Shown here: positions 18,091 to 26,394 of the stretch, piece by piece
How positions within the stretch are numbered: position 1 is the stretch's first letter
How the letters are laid out: every line of letters starts with the position of its first letter
Origin: Emcibacteraceae bacterium
GTDB taxonomy: Bacteria; Pseudomonadota; Alphaproteobacteria; Sphingomonadales; Emcibacteraceae
Assembly (NCBI GenBank): GCA_016744185.1
Contig: JADGEY010000001.1
Span: 1-45,443, forward strand
Length of the DNA stretch: 45,443 bases
Direction: 5' to 3'
The notes under the pieces: generated by a model
What the model was told of the DNA's origin: nothing
The model's database searches: none
Seen by the model: only the letters and a program-made list of their open reading frames with translations
Made by a program: the position numbers and the translations under genes

Positions 18091-18975
18091 ATGTTTAACC
18101 TTTCTGGAAAGAATATGTTTTTTAAATTTATTGTTATGACTATTTTAGGGGCTTCTCTTTTCTTATTTTCAGTGCCTGCTGCGGCATCTGATAAGTTTGA
18201 AAAACGCCTCAATATTATTGAAAAACAGCTCAGAGCTGTGCAAAGAAAAGTCTTTAAAAAAAGTGATATGTTTAAAAGGGGGCAGCCTGCGGACGCAGGA
18301 AAAATTCTGGCGCAAGGGACAGGCTTTGCAGATTTAGAAGCCCGTCTTGCTCAGATTGAAACGGAACTGCGTATTTTAACGGGGAAGATAGAAGAATCTG
18401 ATTACCGTACGCGCCAGCTTAATAAAAAATTAGAGGCTTTTATTAAAGATAGTAATTTTAGATTTTCCGATTTAGAAAAAAATAATAAAACTGTGAAGAA
18501 AAATACAGAAAAACTTCCTGCTAAAATATTATCAAATTCTGTGAAAAAAACGACGAAAGCTACATCTGAAGTATCTGTCAGCTTTCCTAAGGGAACGGTT
18601 ATAGATCATTATAATTATGCTTATGGTCTAATTCGTAAAAAAGAATATAAAAAAGCAGAAATGGCTTTTACAGAATTTTTGGCAAAATATCCTAAAGATA
18701 AGCTTGCAGGAAATGCACAATTTTGGCTAGGGCAAACTTATTATGTTCGTAAAATCTATGATGAAGCGAGTAGAGCTTTTATTAAGGGATATGAAAAATA
18801 CCCAAAAAGCGCAAAAGTTCCAAGTTTTTTACTAAAAATTGGCATGTCTCTTGGCGCAACAGGTGATAAAACTTATGCTTGTGGTGCTTTAAATGAGCTT
18901 CAAAGCTCTTACCCTAATTCCCCTGAAAATAAGAAACTGCGCCCGTCTGTCGCAAAAAAAATAGGCTGTAAATAG
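18091..18975 (+). CDS. cpoB: cell division coordinator CpoB (YbgF)
   Basis: CpoB is a periplasmic Tol-Pal accessory protein that in E. coli coordinates peptidoglycan synthesis with outer-membrane constriction. The ATG at 18091 follows AGGGG at 18078-18082 and gives 294 residues. The frame also allows a GTG three codons earlier. The signal peptide (about 1-32) ends VPAAAS. It is followed by coiled-coil stretches (about 33-65 and 80-125) for trimerisation, a lysine-rich linker, and C-terminal TPR repeats (about 170-290) with the typical HYNYAYGLIRKKEYKKAEMAF and GNAQFWLGQTYY. Identity is supported by its place after pal. Confidence 0.93.
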   Translation: MFNLSGKNMFFKFIVMTILGASLFLFSVPAAASDKFEKRLNIIEKQLRAVQRKVFKKSDMFKRGQPADAGKILAQGTGFADLEARLAQIETELRILTGKIEESDYRTRQLNKKLEAFIKDSNFRFSDLEKNNKTVKKNTEKLPAKILSNSVKKTTKATSEVSVSFPKGTVIDHYNYAYGLIRKKEYKKAEMAFTEFLAKYPKDKLAGNAQFWLGQTYYVRKIYDEASRAFIKGYEKYPKSAKVPSFLLKIGMSLGATGDKTYACGALNELQSSYPNSPENKKLRPSVAKKIGCK

Positions 18976-18991
18976 CAAAGTTTTAGATGAT

Positions 18992-20290
18992 ATGGCAGAA
19001 ATTGACCTTATTTACGAAATTATTTCAAAGAAAATTAATCTAGGGGGAAATCCTGCTCGGTCTCTTGCCGTGGGCGTTTCCGGTGGTTCTGACAGCCTTG
19101 CACTTTGTTTCATTCTTCATGAATATGCGGCGCAGAATGATTTAAAGCTTTACGTTCTTAGCGTGAATCACGGTCTTCGCTCTGAAGCAAAAGATGAGCT
19201 TAAACAATTAGGAGACTGGCTTGCCGTTCATGGTATTGAGCATCATATTTTAAATTGGGAAGGAAAAAGGCCGAAAAAAAATATTCAGCAGCAAGCCCGC
19301 TTTGCAAGATATAAGTTAATGGGGCGTTTTTGCGCAGAACATGAAATAGATTTTTTATTTTTAGCGCATCATCAGGGTGATCAAGCAGAAAATTTTATGA
19401 TTAGGTTATGCAGAGGGAGCGGCGTTGACGGTCTATCTGCGATGCAAGAAAAATCTTCTTTCCCCGTGATTTTAGAAGATGTGCCGCCGCAATATTTACC
19501 AAAAATAATTCGTCCTTTATTAGGGGTCGGCAAAAAATTTACTGAAGATTTCTTATCTAAAAGAGGACAAGAATGGATTGATGATCCAAGTAATAAAAAC
19601 CAAGCTTTTAAACGGGTAGAGGTTCGCCGTTTTTTAAAAGAAAAACCTCTTGAGGGATTAGATATTCTTAAATTATCGGCTACAGCTCAGCGCATGGCAG
19701 GGGTAAAAGATTTACTGGATAGTTTAGCCGATGATCTGGAAAGGCAGGCGGTGATGATCTATCCAGAAGGCTATGCAGAGCTTGAGCTTTCTTATTATCG
19801 GACAGCAAATCTTGAAATTGCAAGAAGAGTGCTTGCGCGTCTTTTAAAAAAAATTTCAGGCAATATTTTTGCGCCCCGCCAAGAAAAAATGGATCATTTA
19901 GATAAGGCGATAAGAGCCGGCAGTTTAAAGGGAAGAACAGTCGGTGAATGTTTTGTCACTCAGAAAAATAATAAAATTATATTTTTTAAAGAAATTGCTG
20001 CTATCCAAAAAGAGGATGCCGCTTTAGACCAGAAATATATTCTATGGGATGGACGGTTTTGGATAAAATTAAATAAAAATCAAGAAGGGATCATCAGGCA
20101 GGTTTCAGAAAAAGACTGGCAAGATATTTCTGCTGAAAGGCGAGATGAATTTAAACAAAAACTATCTAATGGTAAATATTGGTCTCATCTTAGATTAAAC
20201 TTTCCTATTACTCTTCTTAAATCAGGTGAAATTATTTTACCTATTTTTAAAAGAGATGGTAAATTACAGCAAAATTGGCTTTTATTTTAA
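18992..20290 (+). CDS. tilS: tRNA(Ile)-lysidine synthase TilS
   Basis: TilS modifies C34 of the CAU-anticodon tRNA-Ile to lysidine so that it reads AUA codons (EC 6.3.4.19), an essential step. The PP-loop SGGSDS (30-35) is intact. HGLRSEAKDE (in VNHGLR), the HHQGDQAENFMIRL block and GVDGLSAM are diagnostic of the family, and RPLLGVGKKF continues the catalytic domain. The 432-residue length implies an N-terminal catalytic domain (about 1-220) plus tRNA-binding C-terminal domains that are poorly conserved. It lies 16 bp after cpoB. The position between the Tol genes and ftsH is standard for alphaproteobacteria. Confidence 0.94.
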   Translation: MAEIDLIYEIISKKINLGGNPARSLAVGVSGGSDSLALCFILHEYAAQNDLKLYVLSVNHGLRSEAKDELKQLGDWLAVHGIEHHILNWEGKRPKKNIQQQARFARYKLMGRFCAEHEIDFLFLAHHQGDQAENFMIRLCRGSGVDGLSAMQEKSSFPVILEDVPPQYLPKIIRPLLGVGKKFTEDFLSKRGQEWIDDPSNKNQAFKRVEVRRFLKEKPLEGLDILKLSATAQRMAGVKDLLDSLADDLERQAVMIYPEGYAELELSYYRTANLEIARRVLARLLKKISGNIFAPRQEKMDHLDKAIRAGSLKGRTVGECFVTQKNNKIIFFKEIAAIQKEDAALDQKYILWDGRFWIKLNKNQEGIIRQVSEKDWQDISAERRDEFKQKLSNGKYWSHLRLNFPITLLKSGEIILPIFKRDGKLQQNWLLF

Positions 20291-20359
20291 GGATATTGAG
20301 ATTAAATTGAAAACATCTTAAAAAACTTTAAATAAAACCCTTTTTTTTATGGGTAAGCT

Positions 20360-20390
20360 CTTGCTTTATAGCTTTTAAAGCTTATCTATG
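20360..20390 (+). promoter_or_regulatory. candidate RpoH (sigma-32) promoter for ftsH
   Basis: CTTGCT (20360-20365) is followed after 15 bp by CTTATCTATG (20381-20390), which fits the alphaproteobacterial heat-shock -10 consensus CYTATNTNNG at every fixed position. It predicts a leader of about 35 nt before the ftsH ATG at 20431. ftsH is a classical heat-shock gene. A weaker sigma-70-like TTGAAA/TAAATA pair lies about 50 bp upstream. Confidence 0.5.
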
Positions 20391-20430
20391 TTTTAATTAT
20401 TGAAAAGATATAGAAAATACGAAGGTTCAT

Positions 20431-22368
20431 ATGAAACGTAACTTTGCTTTTTGGGCGCTTATTGTTGTCGTCCTCCTCGTTGTTTATAACAAATCATCTT
20501 CAAAAAGTGGTGGCTCTGCTACGGCTGGTTTGGCTTATTCCGAATTTTTAACGCAGGTCGATGTGGGAAAAGTAAAAGAAGTCGTTATTCGAGGACGCTC
20601 TATTACAGGTGTTTTGGCGGGTGGACAAAAATTCACAACTTATTCCCCTGGATCACTCACTTTAGTTGATACGCTGCATGAGAAAAATGTAAAAATTGTT
20701 GCAGAATCGCAGGAGCAAGGGATATTCACCCAAGTGTTGGTTAGTCTTCTTCCCTTTGTTTTATTGATCGGCGTTTGGATATTTTTTATGCGCCAGATGA
20801 ACGGCGGCGGCGGCGGCGCAGGAAAAGCAATGGGCTTTGGTAAATCTAAAGCAAAGCTTTTAACTGAAAAATCGGGACTTGTTACTTTTGATGATGTTGC
20901 AGGCATTGATGAAGCTAAAGAAGAGCTGGAAGAGATTGTTGAGTTCCTGCGTGAACCTGAGAAATTTGAACGTCTAGGCGGAACTATTCCTAAAGGTGCG
21001 CTTCTTGTGGGGCCTCCTGGCACAGGTAAAACGCTTCTTGCACGGGCAATTGCGGGTGAAGCAAATGTTCCGTTCTTTACCATTTCAGGATCTGACTTTG
21101 TTGAAATGTTTGTCGGCGTGGGCGCAAGCCGAGTGAGAGATATGTTTGAACAGGGTAAGCAAAATGCACCCTGCATTATCTTTATTGATGAAATCGACGC
21201 TGTTGGACGACATAGGGGTGCAGGGGTTGGCGGCGGAAATGATGAACGTGAACAAACCTTAAACCAATTATTGGTTGAAATGGATGGCTTTGAAGCTTCT
21301 GAAGGTGTGATCCTCCTTGCGGCAACGAATAGACCAGATGTGCTTGATCCAGCTCTGCTGCGTCCGGGGCGTTTTGACCGCCAAGTAGAGGTTGGAAACC
21401 CTGATATTATTGGGCGGGATAAAATTCTTAATGTTCATATTAATAAGAAAAAAGTCCCTGTCGCATCGGATGTGAAAACTAAAGTCTTAGCGCGCGGAAC
21501 GCCAGGGTTTTCTGGCGCAGACCTTGCGAATCTTGTGAATGAAGCGGCTCTTCTTGCTGCTCGTAAAGGCAAGCGTGTTGTGTCGATGACAGAATTTGAA
21601 AATGCTAAAGACAAAGTCATGATGGGCGCAGAACGAAGATCTATGGTGATGACAGAACAAGAAAAGAAATTAACCGCCTATCATGAATCTGGTCACGCGC
21701 TTCTTGCGGTTAATATGCCAGCATCTGACCCTATTCATAAAGCAACGATCATTCCTAGAGGGCGTGCGCTTGGCATGGTCATGCAGCTTCCAGAAAAAGA
21801 TGAATATTCGTCAAGCCGTGAGAAAATGCACAGCAGACTTGCTGTTCTTATGGCGGGAAGGCTTGCGGAAGAAATTATATTTGGCTATGATCAGGTAACC
21901 TCTGGGGCATCTTCTGATATTAAAGCGGCAACAAATTTAGCCCGTAATATGGTGAAAAAATGGGGAATGTCCGATGCTGTTGGTCCCCTAGATATGGGAA
22001 CAGAGGTTGATGTTTATGGACGGCAAGAAAGCCTGTCGGAACGGATGCAAGACCTTGTGGATGATGAGATAAAAAGATTTGTCCAAGAAGCAGATGAAAA
22101 AGCCCGCACAGTTTTAAATGATAAAATGGATGATCTTCATAAAATTGCCAAAGCAATGCTTGAATATGAAACTCTAACGGGTGAGGATATTAATGACCTT
22201 ATCGCTGGAAAAGAAATTAATAAAGTCAATTTAGACGATAAAGATGATTATATTCCGCCTGCAGGGGCAGTTCCTATTTCAGAAGAAGAGCCATCTTCTG
22301 AGGAGCAGAAAAAAGAAAAACCTTCAGAGTCAAAGAAGCCTTCAGAACCCGAAAAGCCTTCAGAATAA
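20431..22368 (+). CDS. ftsH: ATP-dependent zinc metalloprotease FtsH
   Basis: FtsH is a membrane-anchored AAA+ protease that degrades misfolded membrane proteins and regulatory substrates such as sigma-32 and LpxC in studied bacteria. Two N-terminal membrane helices (about 5-20 and 99-121) flank a small periplasmic domain. The AAA domain has Walker A GPPGTGKT (194-201), Walker B FIDEID (251-256) and the second region of homology [17 protein letters not shown]. The M41 protease domain has zinc motif HESGH (418-422) and a downstream Asp in [11 protein letters not shown]. The 645 residues are typical. The tail from about 620 is a degenerate PSE/KP-rich stretch. A 5' AAGG site and the heat-shock-type promoter support this start. 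Confidence 0.97.
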   Translation: MKRNFAFWALIVVVLLVVYNKSSSKSGGSATAGLAYSEFLTQVDVGKVKEVVIRGRSITGVLAGGQKFTTYSPGSLTLVDTLHEKNVKIVAESQEQGIFTQVLVSLLPFVLLIGVWIFFMRQMNGGGGGAGKAMGFGKSKAKLLTEKSGLVTFDDVAGIDEAKEELEEIVEFLREPEKFERLGGTIPKGALLVGPPGTGKTLLARAIAGEANVPFFTISGSDFVEMFVGVGASRVRDMFEQGKQNAPCIIFIDEIDAVGRHRGAGVGGGNDEREQTLNQLLVEMDGFEASEGVILLAATNRPDVLDPALLRPGRFDRQVEVGNPDIIGRDKILNVHINKKKVPVASDVKTKVLARGTPGFSGADLANLVNEAALLAARKGKRVVSMTEFENAKDKVMMGAERRSMVMTEQEKKLTAYHESGHALLAVNMPASDPIHKATIIPRGRALGMVMQLPEKDEYSSSREKMHSRLAVLMAGRLAEEIIFGYDQVTSGASSDIKAATNLARNMVKKWGMSDAVGPLDMGTEVDVYGRQESLSERMQDLVDDEIKRFVQEADEKARTVLNDKMDDLHKIAKAMLEYETLTGEDINDLIAGKEINKVNLDDKDDYIPPAGAVPISEEEPSSEEQKKEKPSESKKPSEPEKPSE

Positions 22369-22379
22369 TTGAGATAATT

Positions 22380-23447
22380 TTGGAAAATTTTGATAAAATA
22401 TATTTACAGCCCTTAAATATCCTTAAGGGCTGTAATCATTTGGATGGCGTGTCATTTGAAAATTTGAAAATTTATTTACGTAATGAAGATAAAACTCTTG
22501 AAAAAACTATAGAAGTTCAAGGCTTTGATCAGTATGTGCAAGAGCTTCCAAACCATCTTAAAATGCAGGCTCAAAAGGCGTATAATAATTTAATTTCTCC
22601 CCGTCTTTCTATGCCCTTAAAATCAGATAGAAAAATTACATGGGATAGACCTTTAATTCAGGGCATTTTAAATGTAACGCCGGATAGTTTTTCTGATGGG
22701 GGTGATTTTATTGATGAGAAACTCGCTTTAGAACAAGCCTTGTCAATGATCCAAAAAGGCGCAGATATTATTGATATAGGCGGAGAATCTACAAGGCCCG
22801 GAGCAAAGCCTGTAATGCAGGAGCAAGAACTGTCACGGGTTATTCCACTTATAAAGTCTCTTAGAAATGCAGGAATAGTTACGCCGATTTCAATTGATAG
22901 CCGTAATGCGAAAGTAATGAGAAAAGCACTAGAGGCTGGCGCAGATATTATTAATGATGTCAGTGCCTTGAGCTATGATGAAGCTAGCCTAAATGTTGCT
23001 GTAGCGATGGGCATTCCTGTTATTTTAATGCATGCGAGTGCTAGCCCTTTAAAGATGCAAACTAATCCAAGCTACAATAATGTATTATTAGATATTTATG
23101 ATTATTTAGAAAATAGAGTAAAAACCTGTTTGGCAGCAGGAGTGATGCAAGAAAATATTATGATTGATGTAGGGATTGGGTTTGGGAAAAAATTGCAGCA
23201 TAATTTAAAATTATTATCAAATATGGCTCTTTTTCATTCGCTAGGCGTTCCTATTTTACTTGGCGCATCACGAAAAAGTTTTATTTCTGAAATAACACAA
23301 GAAAGTAACCCTAAAAAAAGAATAGCAGGGTCACTTTGTGCCGCTCAAATTGTTTTAGACCAAGGGGTTCAAGCTTTGAGAGTGCATGATGTAGGGCAGA
23401 CTAAACAAATGATTGATGTTTGGAATGCTATATATAACTGTAAATAA
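22380..23447 (+). CDS. folP: dihydropteroate synthase
   Basis: The enzyme joins p-aminobenzoate to 6-hydroxymethyl-dihydropterin diphosphate in folate synthesis (EC 2.5.1.15). The TIM barrel is in residues 90-350, with both family signatures: GILNVTPDSFSDGG and DIGGESTRPGA. It also has SIDSRNAKV, INDVSAL, GIGFGKK and the sulfonamide-site region GASRKSFI. About 90 extra N-terminal residues precede the barrel, as in several alphaproteobacterial DHPS. The start is taken as TTG at 22380, 11 bp after ftsH. No in-frame ATG occurs until residue 63, so either this rare start or an internal start is used. The assignment of function is firm; the start is not. Confidence 0.93.
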   Translation: MENFDKIYLQPLNILKGCNHLDGVSFENLKIYLRNEDKTLEKTIEVQGFDQYVQELPNHLKMQAQKAYNNLISPRLSMPLKSDRKITWDRPLIQGILNVTPDSFSDGGDFIDEKLALEQALSMIQKGADIIDIGGESTRPGAKPVMQEQELSRVIPLIKSLRNAGIVTPISIDSRNAKVMRKALEAGADIINDVSALSYDEASLNVAVAMGIPVILMHASASPLKMQTNPSYNNVLLDIYDYLENRVKTCLAAGVMQENIMIDVGIGFGKKLQHNLKLLSNMALFHSLGVPILLGASRKSFISEITQESNPKKRIAGSLCAAQIVLDQGVQALRVHDVGQTKQMIDVWNAIYNCK

Positions 23448-23485
23448 AGATAGATATAGTTAATAAATTAATAACATATATATAT

Positions 23486-23513
23486 TATACTACTATATTA
23501 GTATAGCAGTATA
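23486..23513. repeat. 12-bp inverted repeat before glmM
   Basis: TATACTACTATA (23486-23497) and TATAGCAGTATA (23502-23513) are complementary at 11 of 12 positions around a TTAG loop, 26 bp before the glmM start. No T run follows. It could be an operator or a leader hairpin affecting glmM translation. Confidence 0.4.
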
Positions 23514-23539
23514 GTTTAATTAATAAGAAAAAGTGTGAA

Positions 23540-24907
23540 ATGGCAAAAAATAACGGAAAAAACCGCAAATATTTTGGAACTGATGGTATTCGGGGCAGAG
23601 CAAATGAAGGCAATATGACCGCAGAGGTCGCTATGCGTGTTGGTATGGCTGCGGGCATTTATTTTCAGCGTGGAGATCACCGCCATAGAGTGGTGATTGG
23701 GAAAGATACTCGGCTTTCGGGATATATGTTAGAGCCTGCATTAACTTCTGGCTTTACGTCCATGGGTATGGATGTGATTATGGTGGGTCCAATGCCAACG
23801 CCTGCGGTGGCAATGCTTACCCGTTCGCTTCGGGCTGATCTTGGCGTGATGATATCGGCATCTCACAATGATTTTGATGATAATGGGCTTAAATTATTTG
23901 GTCCAGATGGGCATAAATTATCAGATGAGATTGAGCTTGAAATAGAAAGCCATATGGATAATGGCTGGGCAGGACAGCTTGTTGCTTCTGAAGATTTAGG
24001 GCGGGCTAGCAGGTTAGAGAATGCCGTGGGGCGTTATATTGAATTTGCGAAAAACTGTTTTCCGAAAGAATTACAATTAGAGGGCATGCGCATTGTTCTT
24101 GATTGCGCAAATGGAGCGGCTTACCGTACGGCCCCTAAAGTTTTATGGGAACTTGGCGCAGAAGTAATAGTGCTTGGCGTGGAGCCGAATGGGACAAATA
24201 TTAATCATGATTGCGGCTCTACTAAGCCTGAAAAATTAATCGAAAGAGTAAGAGAGGTTAGAGCGGACATCGGAATTGCACTTGACGGCGACGCCGACAG
24301 GCTTTTGGTTGTTGATGAAAATGGTGACATTATTGATGGTGACCAACTTATGGCAACCATTGCGGAGCATTGGCATAAACAGGGGAAGTTAAAAGGAAAT
24401 GCTCTGGTTGCAACGATTATGTCAAACCTTGGTCTTGAAAAACATATGGAATCTTTGGGGCTTAAGCTTATTCGCACGGGGGTTGGCGATCGTTATGTTG
24501 TGGAAGGTATGAGAAAAAATGGCTGTAATGTTGGCGGTGAGCAATCGGGTCATATTGTTCTTTCTGACTTTAATACAACGGGAGACGGCCTTGTTGCAGG
24601 GCTTCAGGTTTTAGCTGTTCTGCTTGAAACGGGGCAGAAGGCTTCGGTTGCTTGTAAAAAATTTAAAACCTATCCTCAGGTTTTAAAAAATGTTCGCATT
24701 GCGAAAGGCTTAACGCCGCTTGAAAATAAAAATGTTATTGAGGTTATAAAGAAATCTGAGCTACGTCTTGGGGATAAAGGGCGCATTGTTATTCGCAAAT
24801 CAGGGACAGAGCCTTTGATCCGTGTGATGGCAGAAGCCCTTGATGCATCGCTTGTTAATTCTGTGGTTGATGATATAGTTGCAGCGGTTGAAAAGGCTGT
24901 TCATTAA
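23540..24907 (+). CDS. glmM: phosphoglucosamine mutase
   Basis: GlmM interconverts glucosamine-6-phosphate and glucosamine-1-phosphate for UDP-GlcNAc, peptidoglycan and LPS synthesis (EC 5.4.2.10). It starts with [13 protein letters not shown], characteristic of GlmM rather than other hexose mutases. The phospho-serine loop is ISASHN (S108), the metal loop DGDADR is intact, the sugar-specificity loop reads GGEQSGH, and the C-terminal phosphate-binding loop is [12 protein letters not shown]. The 455 residues span all four domains. folP-glmM-thiD is a recurring order in alphaproteobacteria. Confidence 0.97.
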   Translation: MAKNNGKNRKYFGTDGIRGRANEGNMTAEVAMRVGMAAGIYFQRGDHRHRVVIGKDTRLSGYMLEPALTSGFTSMGMDVIMVGPMPTPAVAMLTRSLRADLGVMISASHNDFDDNGLKLFGPDGHKLSDEIELEIESHMDNGWAGQLVASEDLGRASRLENAVGRYIEFAKNCFPKELQLEGMRIVLDCANGAAYRTAPKVLWELGAEVIVLGVEPNGTNINHDCGSTKPEKLIERVREVRADIGIALDGDADRLLVVDENGDIIDGDQLMATIAEHWHKQGKLKGNALVATIMSNLGLEKHMESLGLKLIRTGVGDRYVVEGMRKNGCNVGGEQSGHIVLSDFNTTGDGLVAGLQVLAVLLETGQKASVACKKFKTYPQVLKNVRIAKGLTPLENKNVIEVIKKSELRLGDKGRIVIRKSGTEPLIRVMAEALDASLVNSVVDDIVAAVEKAVH

Positions 24908-24928
24908 TTATTAAATAGAAGGGCTATT

Positions 24929-25765
24929 ATGCCGAGCAGAATTTTAACGGTTGCAGGTTCTGATCCAAGCGGCGGCGCAGGTATTCAGGCGGATATTAAA
25001 ACCATTATGGCTCTTGGCGGATATGCAATGAGCGCGGTGACGGCGGTGACAGTTCAAGATACTCTTAAAATTTATGATGTTATTCCTATAGATTCTGTGC
25101 AGGTTGCAGCGCAAATAAACTGCGTTTTAAATGATATTGGTGCAGATGTTATTAAAACAGGAATGCTGCATTCAACTGGGGTTGTTTCTGCTTTGTTTGA
25201 TATTTTAAGGTCGTTAAAACCGCCTATTCCTTTAATTGTTGATCCTGTCATTCTTTCCACATCGGGGCATGCTCTGCTTTGTGAAGAAGGGGTGAATTTA
25301 TTGATTGAAAAAATATTCCCTTTCATTACTCTTTTAACGCCGAACCTAGCGGAGGCGGCGGCTTTATCGGGCATGAAAGTTGTTGCAGATTTACAGCAGA
25401 TGGAAGAGGCAGGAAAAATATTATTATCACAGGGGCTTGGGCAAAAAAATGGCGGCGGCGCAGTGCTGATTAAGGGCGGTCATCTTGTGGGGGAAGATGT
25501 GAGCGATATGTTGCTGTTTTATAAAAAGGATAGACTGCAGAAATATCTTTTTTCATCTCAAAAGCAAAATACAAGAAACACCCACGGTACAGGCTGTAGT
25601 TTAGCATCGGCAATAGCGGTGAAATACGCAGATTTAAGGCAAAGTGTTTTTGATCCTAATGCTCTTTTTAAAGCTGTTGAGTTTGCGCATCATTATGTTG
25701 CAAAGGCGATTGAGACAGCTCCTAATTTTGGCAAAGGCAAAGGCCCGCTTAATCATATTTTATAA
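24929..25765 (+). CDS. thiD: hydroxymethylpyrimidine/phosphomethylpyrimidine kinase ThiD
   Basis: ThiD phosphorylates HMP and HMP-P in thiamine diphosphate synthesis (EC 2.7.1.49 and 2.7.4.7). The ribokinase-like protein opens with TVAGSDPSGGAGIQADIKT, which is diagnostic. It has an LIVDPVILSTSGHALL block and the catalytic anion-hole segment NTHGTGCSLASAIA. The 278 residues are typical. An AAGGG site about 9 bp upstream supports the ATG. It lies 21 bp after glmM and may be co-transcribed. No thiamine riboswitch precedes it, and no other thi gene is in the window. Confidence 0.95.
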   Translation: MPSRILTVAGSDPSGGAGIQADIKTIMALGGYAMSAVTAVTVQDTLKIYDVIPIDSVQVAAQINCVLNDIGADVIKTGMLHSTGVVSALFDILRSLKPPIPLIVDPVILSTSGHALLCEEGVNLLIEKIFPFITLLTPNLAEAAALSGMKVVADLQQMEEAGKILLSQGLGQKNGGGAVLIKGGHLVGEDVSDMLLFYKKDRLQKYLFSSQKQNTRNTHGTGCSLASAIAVKYADLRQSVFDPNALFKAVEFAHHYVAKAIETAPNFGKGKGPLNHIL

Positions 25766-25803
25766 TAAATAAGGTTTTTCTTGTCCTTTGGATTAAGTAA
25801 AGT

Positions 25804-25832
25804 TTGATTATTCATTCTTTGCTCTCTAAAAT
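25804..25832 (+). promoter_or_regulatory. candidate sigma-70 promoter for the VOC gene
   Basis: TTGATT (25804-25809) and TAAAAT (25827-25832) are spaced by 17 bp. A clear AAGGAG ribosome-binding site follows at 25851-25856, just before the start codon at 25863. Confidence 0.5.
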
Positions 25833-25862
25833 AGAGACAGTTTAATAATAAGGAGTAGAAAA

Positions 25863-26243
25863 ATGATTGCATATCTTACCGTTGGCTCGAATGATCTGCC
25901 GAAAGCGGCAAAATTTTATGATGAATTACTTGGCGGTATTGGCGGCGTTCAGGCCTATACGCAAGATGGTTTTGTGGGTTGGAATTTCGGTGAAAATACA
26001 CCGATGTTTGCTATTATCAAACCTTTTGATGAAAATCCTGCAACTGTTGGTAATGGCGTTATGGTTTCCTTTTCAGGGAAAGATCCTGAAACAGTGGACA
26101 AGCTTCATAAAAAAGCTCTTGAGCTTGGCGGCACAGATGAAGGCGCACCGGGCGTGAGGGGCGGACAATTTTATGTAGGATATTTTCGTGATCTTGATGG
26201 CAATAAGATGAATTTCTTTTGCCCAGCAGTGCAAGAAAAGTAA
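25863..26243 (+). CDS. VOC (glyoxalase/bleomycin-resistance fold) family protein
   Basis: The 126-residue single-domain protein begins with MIAYLTVGSNDLPKAAKFYDELLG and ends with the paired strand YFRDLDGNKMNFFCP, the two halves of a vicinal-oxygen-chelate fold. It resembles the glyoxalase-like proteins widely annotated in proteobacteria. The usual metal-ligand positions are not clearly occupied: the first strand lacks a His and the final strand has Asn rather than Glu. Enzymatic activity is therefore doubtful and the substrate unknown. It has its own promoter and ribosome-binding site, and its neighbours give no clue to function. Confidence 0.85.
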   Translation: MIAYLTVGSNDLPKAAKFYDELLGGIGGVQAYTQDGFVGWNFGENTPMFAIIKPFDENPATVGNGVMVSFSGKDPETVDKLHKKALELGGTDEGAPGVRGGQFYVGYFRDLDGNKMNFFCPAVQEK

Positions 26244-26258
26244 TTTATAGAATTATGG

Positions 26259-26340
26259 GGGGGTGTTTTTGCAGTGATATATTCTTCAAACCCCACAATG
26301 ATGTTCTCCTGCGGTTCTAGCTCTTGCATTCGAGCTGTAA
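26259..26340 (+). promoter_or_regulatory. possible structured leader upstream of ettA
   Basis: Two potential hairpins lie in the 151-bp gap before ettA. GGGGTGTTTTTG (about 26260-26271) pairs partly with CAAACCCC (26287-26294), and AGCTC (26319-26323) pairs with GAGCT (26332-26336). There is no long T run, so they are not obvious terminators. Whether this is a leader, the VOC gene's 3' end or chance pairing is undecided. Confidence 0.25.
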
Positions 26341-26394
26341 ATTATGTAAGAGAGAGCCATATATTTTCTAATTTGAAAAGGGATCAAGACCCAA

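Noticed and set aside
26300-26345. tRNA-like stretch (GGTTCTAG...) before ettA
   Set aside because: Only one short stem can be formed. No acceptor stem, D arm or anticodon arm is present.
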